Shown here: in pieces, positions 41,560 to 45,112 of the stretch | Numbering within the stretch: position 1 is the first letter of the stretch | Layout: every line of letters begins with the position of its first letter | Source of the DNA: Saccharopolyspora oryzae | GTDB lineage: Bacteria > Actinomycetota > Actinomycetes > Mycobacteriales > Pseudonocardiaceae | Direction: 5' to 3' | Assembly (NCBI RefSeq): GCF_027853915.1 | Contig: NZ_JAQGLA010000065.1 | Coordinates: forward strand, 1-45,112 | DNA: 45,112 nucleotides | The notes under the pieces: model-generated | What the model was told of the DNA's origin: nothing | Seen by the model: the letters and a program-made list of their open reading frames with translations, nothing else | Databases searched by the model: none | Translations under genes and position numbers: made by a program

Positions 41560-42353
41560 TCCGGTCGAAAGTGTCCGATGTGGACGTTCTGGAAGCAGGC
41601 GATGGCACCCCGCTGGTGCTGCTGCACGGCATCGGAGGTGCGGCCGAGGCGTTCGACTCCCAGCTGTCCGGGCTGGCCGGAGAGCACCGGGTCATCGCCT
41701 GGGACGCACCCGGCTACGGCGGATCCGCCGATCTGCCCGGCGAACCGGATCTGGACGCCTACGCCGACGCGGTCGTGTCGGTGCTGCGCGGGCTCGATGC
41801 CGAACCGGCGCACCTGCTCGGGGTGTCGTGGGGCGGGGTCATCGCGACCCGGGTCGCGATCAAGGCGCCGGAGGTGCTGCGGTCGCTGATCCTCGCCGAC
41901 TCCTCGCGCGGTTCGGGACGCACGGCCGACGGCCGGAAGGCGATGGCCGAGCGGGCTCGGGACCTCACCGCTCGCGGTGCGGAGGCTTTCGCGGCGGAAA
42001 GGGCACAGCGCCTGGTGGCGCCCGGTGCGGATCCAGCAGTGCTGGAGCGGGTCGTGGCGTTGATGTCGCGGGTCCGGCCGCGCGGTTACGGCAACGCCGC
42101 CCGGGTGATGGCCGCGACCGACCACTCCGCCCAGCTGGCGGAGATCACCACGCCGACGCTGGTGCTCGTCGGCAGCGAGGACGTCGTGACCGGTGTGGCC
42201 GAGAGCCGGGCGCTGGCCGAGCAGATCCCCGACGCCCGGCTGGTCGAGATCCCCGATGCGGGCCACGCCGCCAACCAGGAACGCCCCGAGGAGTTCAACG
42301 CCGCCGTGCGGGCGTTCCTCGCCGAAGTCGACACCGGAGGAGGTGCGCTGTGA
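41556..42353 (+). CDS. Alpha/beta hydrolase (meta-cleavage product hydrolase candidate)
   Basis: A 265-residue alpha/beta hydrolase. Oxyanion segment VLLHGIGGAAEAF, nucleophile Ser91 in LLGVSWGGVIA, Asp209 in VLVGSEDVVTG and His237 in PDAGHAANQERPEEF complete the triad. Size and position after an extradiol dioxygenase fit a C-C hydrolase such as BphD/MhpC that splits the ring-opened product, though 3-oxoadipate enol-lactonase-like or esterase roles are possible. ATG 41556 overlaps the previous stop, and the stop overlaps the next GTG. Confidence 0.88.
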   Translation: MIRSKVSDVDVLEAGDGTPLVLLHGIGGAAEAFDSQLSGLAGEHRVIAWDAPGYGGSADLPGEPDLDAYADAVVSVLRGLDAEPAHLLGVSWGGVIATRVAIKAPEVLRSLILADSSRGSGRTADGRKAMAERARDLTARGAEAFAAERAQRLVAPGADPAVLERVVALMSRVRPRGYGNAARVMAATDHSAQLAEITTPTLVLVGSEDVVTGVAESRALAEQIPDARLVEIPDAGHAANQERPEEFNAAVRAFLAEVDTGGGAL

Positions 42354-43099
42354 CGCTCGATGGACGACTGGTCGTGGTCACCGGCGCCGGCCGGGGTTTG
42401 GGACTCGCGATAGCCCACGACCTCGCCGAGGCCGGGGCGCACCTCGTGATCGCCGAGCGGAACCCGCAGTTCGCTGCCAGCGCGGTCGAAGAGCTCGCCG
42501 CGCACGGCGTTCCCGTGCACCGGGTGGACACCGATGTGTCCGACCCCGGCTCGGTGCAGCAGCTCGCGGACCGGGTCGCCGAACTCGGCGGAGCGTACGG
42601 GGTGGTCAACAACGCGGCGCTGGCCGACGGAGTCGGCGGCAAGTACTTCTACGACATCGAGCCGGACGAGTTCGACCGGATCATGTCGGTCAACCTGCGC
42701 GGCACCTGGCTGGTGTCGAAGGCGCTCTACCCGCAACTGCGCGCCAGGGGCGACGGGCGGATCCTCAACATCGCCTCCGACGTGGCGTTCTACGGTCCGC
42801 CCCGGCTGATGCACTACGTCGCGTCCAAGGGCGCGATCGTGGCCATGACCCGCGCGAGGGCGCGGGACGCCGGGCCCGACGGGATCACCGTCAACGCGAT
42901 CGCGCCGGGCATCACCGAGTGCGAGGCGACCCAGACCGTGCCTGCCGAAAGGCACGAGCTGTACCGCATCAACCGCGCCCTGGAGCGCCCGCAGCAGCCG
43001 GAGGACCTGGTGGGCGCGGTGCGGTTCCTGCTGTCCGACGCGGCCGCTTACATCACCGGCCAGACGCTGCTCGTGGACGGCGGCTTCGTCTGCCGATGA
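42350..43099 (+). CDS. SDR-family NAD(P)-dependent oxidoreductase
   Basis: A 249-residue classical SDR with an intact site: VVVTGAGRGLGLAIAHDLAE, VVNNAALADG, catalytic Ser in LNIASDVAFYGPP, Tyr/Lys in MHYVASKGAIVAMTRARA, and the end ITGQTLLVDGGF. It would dehydrogenate an alcohol or a cis-diol or reduce a ketone. The order Rieske oxygenase and then SDR suggests a diol dehydrogenase producing the catechol for ring cleavage, if the oxygenase dihydroxylates. GTG 42350 is coupled to the hydrolase stop. Confidence 0.88.
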   Translation: MTLDGRLVVVTGAGRGLGLAIAHDLAEAGAHLVIAERNPQFAASAVEELAAHGVPVHRVDTDVSDPGSVQQLADRVAELGGAYGVVNNAALADGVGGKYFYDIEPDEFDRIMSVNLRGTWLVSKALYPQLRARGDGRILNIASDVAFYGPPRLMHYVASKGAIVAMTRARARDAGPDGITVNAIAPGITECEATQTVPAERHELYRINRALERPQQPEDLVGAVRFLLSDAAAYITGQTLLVDGGFVCR

Positions 43100-43109
43100 G
43101 GAGGAAACG

Positions 43110-43880
43110 ATGGACCTCGACCTGACCGGCCGCACCGTGGTGGTGACCGGGGCGAGCTCCGGGGTCGGCCTGGCCACCGCCAAGATGCTGATCGCCGAGG
43201 GCGCGAACGTCGCGGCTTGTGCGCGCGACGCGGACCGGCTCAAGACGGCGTTCGACGGACTGCCGGTGCACCTCGGGACCTGCGACGTGCTGGACGAATC
43301 GGCGGTGCAGGACTTCGTCGCGCAGGCCGCCGAGGCCTTCGGCGGGATCGACGGGGTGGTCAACAACGCCGGGCGTTCCCTGATGGCGCGGCTGTCCGAG
43401 ACCGAGGACCGGCAGTGGCGCGAGGAGCTGGAGCTGAAGATCTTCAGCGTCCTGCACGTGGTCCAGGCCGCCCAGCCGTGGCTGCGCGAATCCGCCGCGG
43501 CCTCGGTCGTGAACGTCAACGCGATCCTGGCGCGCCAGCCCGAGGCGCGCCTGGCGGCCACTTCGGCGGCGCGGGCCGCGTTGCTGAACCTCACCAAGAC
43601 CCTCTCCGGTGAGCTCGCCGCCGACGGGATCCGAGTCAACTCGGTGTGCCTCGGCCTGATCGACACCGGGCAGTGGCGCCGCCGCTACGAAGCATCGGAG
43701 TCCACGTTGGACTTCGATGCGTGGAGCGCGGAACTGGCCGCCGATCGCGGAATTCCGCTGGGGCGGCTCGGCACCGCCGACGAGGTCGCCTTCCCGATCG
43801 TGTCCCTGCTGTCCCCGCGCGCCTCCTACGTCACCGGTTCCGCGATCGACGTCGGCGGCGGCATCGCCCGTTACCTCTGA
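43110..43880 (+). CDS. SDR-family protein with altered catalytic residues
   Basis: A 256-residue protein with the SDR fold: cofactor motif VVVTGASSGVGLATAKMLIA, VVNNAGRSLMARL, and the end YVTGSAIDVGGGIARYL. The catalytic positions differ: where V-S-S is usual it reads VVNVNAIL (Asn137, Ala138), and the Tyr-x3-Lys position reads TSAARAAL (Thr151, Arg155). So Ser, Tyr and Lys are all replaced, while the cofactor site looks intact. It may use other residues, as some divergent SDRs do, or be a binding partner. ATG 43110 has GAGGA at 43100-43104; the gene is 10 bases after the intact SDR. Confidence 0.82.
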   Translation: MDLDLTGRTVVVTGASSGVGLATAKMLIAEGANVAACARDADRLKTAFDGLPVHLGTCDVLDESAVQDFVAQAAEAFGGIDGVVNNAGRSLMARLSETEDRQWREELELKIFSVLHVVQAAQPWLRESAAASVVNVNAILARQPEARLAATSAARAALLNLTKTLSGELAADGIRVNSVCLGLIDTGQWRRRYEASESTLDFDAWSAELAADRGIPLGRLGTADEVAFPIVSLLSPRASYVTGSAIDVGGGIARYL

Positions 43881-43909
43881 GCGGTCGTCACCCCCAGAAA
43901 GGACTGTCC

Positions 43910-45112
43910 ATGACCCGAACCAACGGCGGTGACCTGCTCGTCCAGGTCATGCGCGACAACGGCGTCGACACCGCCTTCGGCGTGGTCAGCGTGCACAACC
44001 TGCCGCTGGTGGAAGCGGTGAGCCGCGACCTGCGCTTCGTCCCGGTGCGCCACGAGGCGGCAGCGGTCAACGCCGCCGACGGCTACGCCCGGGCGACCGG
44101 GGGACTCGGCGTCGCGATCACCAGCACCGGCACCGGCGCGGGCAACGCGGCCGGGGCGATGGTCGAGGCGTTGACGGCGGGCAGCCGCGTGCTGCACGTG
44201 ACCGGTCAGATCGACTCGCCGTTCCTCGGCCAGGGCCGCGGTGTCATCCACGAGACCAAGGATCAGGCCTCGATGCTCGCCGCCATCTCCAAGCACTCGG
44301 CGACCGTCGCTTCCGCCGGGGAAGCCGGGAGCGTGCTGCGCGAAGCGGTGCGCAGCGCGCTGTCAGTCCCCAGTGGACCGTCCAGTGTGGAGTGGCCGAT
44401 CGATCTCCAGTACGCCGAGCAGCAGGTCTCGTCCGCTCCCGCTGAGCGAGGTGCGACGCCGCCGTCGGTCGACCCGGCGTCGGTGCGCAGCGCCGTCGAG
44501 GTCATCCGCAGCGCCGAGCGCCCGCTCCTGTGGGTCGGCGGCGGTGGCACCGGGGCCGGCGAGCTGGTGCGGGAGCTGGCCGAGCTGCTCAGCGCCGGGG
44601 TGCTGACCAGCAACTCCGGTCGCGGCAGCGTGCCGGAGGACCACGAGCTGGTGATCGGCAACTTCGCGGCCAACCCGGAAGCCGCACCGCTGCTCGCCGA
44701 GGCCGATCTGCTGATCTCCATCGGCACGCACTTCCGCTCCAACGAGACCAAGCACTACTCGCTGCAGCTGCCCGCCAAGCACGTCCAGATCGACGTCGAC
44801 CCGGCAGCCGTCGGACGCGTTCACCCGGCCGCGGTCGGACTGACCGGTGAGACTGAGCAGGTGCTCCCGCAGCTGCTCGCCGAGCTGGCCGGCACGACGG
44901 TCGGCGGGCCGGACTGGCGGGCGAAGGTGACCAGCACGCGCGCCGCGGTGCGCGCGCACCTCCGCTCGGCGATCGGCCGGTACCAGCTGATCTGCGATGC
45001 GATGCGGCAGACGCTGCCCGCGGAAGCCGTGATCGCGCGGGACGTCACGATCCCGTCCAGCCAGTGGGGCAACCGGCTGCTGGAGATCTACCGCCCGAAC
45101 ACCAACGTGTTC
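43910..45112 (+). CDS. Thiamine pyrophosphate-dependent enzyme (acetolactate synthase-like), cut by window end
   Basis: 401 codons are visible from ATG 43910 (AAAGGA seven bases upstream) and the frame is still open at the edge; family length is ~540-570, so about 150 residues with the TPP/Mg motif (GDG...N) are missing. Visible: GGDLLVQVMRDNGVDTAFGV, catalytic Glu49 in VPVRHEAAAVNAADGYARAT, TSTGTGAGNAAGAMVEALTA, and the central domain with PLLWVGGGGTGAGELVREL. Such enzymes decarboxylate 2-keto acids or join/split C-C bonds (benzoylformate decarboxylase, benzaldehyde lyase, acetolactate synthase). In this operon it may process a keto acid from ring cleavage. Confidence 0.87.
   Translation, partial: MTRTNGGDLLVQVMRDNGVDTAFGVVSVHNLPLVEAVSRDLRFVPVRHEAAAVNAADGYARATGGLGVAITSTGTGAGNAAGAMVEALTAGSRVLHVTGQIDSPFLGQGRGVIHETKDQASMLAAISKHSATVASAGEAGSVLREAVRSALSVPSGPSSVEWPIDLQYAEQQVSSAPAERGATPPSVDPASVRSAVEVIRSAERPLLWVGGGGTGAGELVRELAELLSAGVLTSNSGRGSVPEDHELVIGNFAANPEAAPLLAEADLLISIGTHFRSNETKHYSLQLPAKHVQIDVDPAAVGRVHPAAVGLTGETEQVLPQLLAELAGTTVGGPDWRAKVTSTRAAVRAHLRSAIGRYQLICDAMRQTLPAEAVIARDVTIPSSQWGNRLLEIYRPNTNVF

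Noticed and set aside
42086..43666. Leftward frame of 526 codons opposite the two SDR genes
   Set aside because: Antisense to two SDR genes with clear motifs; no features of its own.
1..45112. CRISPR array, tRNA, rRNA, phage or plasmid origin genes
   Set aside because: I looked for regular direct repeats, tRNA-like cloverleaf ends, integrase and replication genes and saw none.

Overview
The window is very GC-rich, with frequent GTG starts, GGAGG-type ribosome sites and many 4-base stop/start overlaps. Gene content (TetR, IclR, PucR, MarR and MmyB-type regulators, a copper-type formylglycine-generating enzyme, a secreted cholesterol oxidase, a Rieske oxygenase operon) points to a soil actinomycete, probably of the Pseudonocardiales (Saccharopolyspora- or Amycolatopsis-like). 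The genus is inference. No rRNA, tRNA or CRISPR array was found, and no gap between genes exceeds 300 bases. The window is accessory, catabolic chromosome: about 45 genes, mostly transporter, enzyme and regulator modules for small organic substrates.

Left part (1-7.3 kb): the end of an AlkZ-like winged-helix protein, a Na+/solute symporter followed by a monomeric sarcosine oxidase-like flavoenzyme, a small membrane protein, a PucR-type regulator, and a stand-alone TnpB (IS200/IS605-type RNA-guided nuclease) beside a remnant of an amino-acid permease.

7.3-13.7 kb: a LysR regulator, an MHS-type transporter, and a tight operon of flavin monooxygenase, RidA, DUF1028 protein and M20 amidohydrolase. 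The promoters of the transporter and of the monooxygenase operon share a near-identical LysR-type box, TGCATC-N9-GATGCA, so the block looks like one regulon for import and breakdown of an amide- or amine-containing compound.

13.8-18.5 kb: a methyltransferase, an APC permease divergent from a TetR regulator and a DmpA-type (P1) aminopeptidase, then an IclR regulator. 18.5-26.3 kb: a six-gene leftward operon (MHS transporter, two SDRs, two SnoaL-like proteins, a fumarate-reductase-like flavoprotein), an SDR divergent from a broken MmyB-type regulator, and a third SnoaL-like protein.

26.4-34.6 kb: a formylglycine-generating enzyme, a Tat-exported glycosidase-like lipoprotein, a YiaA/B-like membrane protein, a small unknown ORF, an APC permease, a cholesterol oxidase and an MFS exporter divergent from a second LysR regulator.

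34.7 kb to the right edge: a MarR regulator, an aldehyde dehydrogenase and a divergent, tightly packed ten-gene operon: cupin, Rieske-oxygenase reductase, small recombinase-like HTH protein, Rieske oxygenase, extradiol (VOC) dioxygenase, NadX-like aspartate dehydrogenase, alpha/beta hydrolase, two SDRs (one lacking the catalytic residues) and a TPP enzyme cut by the window end. This looks like a complete aromatic-ring hydroxylation and meta-cleavage pathway of unknown substrate, and it is the best candidate here for an undescribed system. Similar CTTAC-KGC-TAA elements lie in both arms of its divergent promoter.
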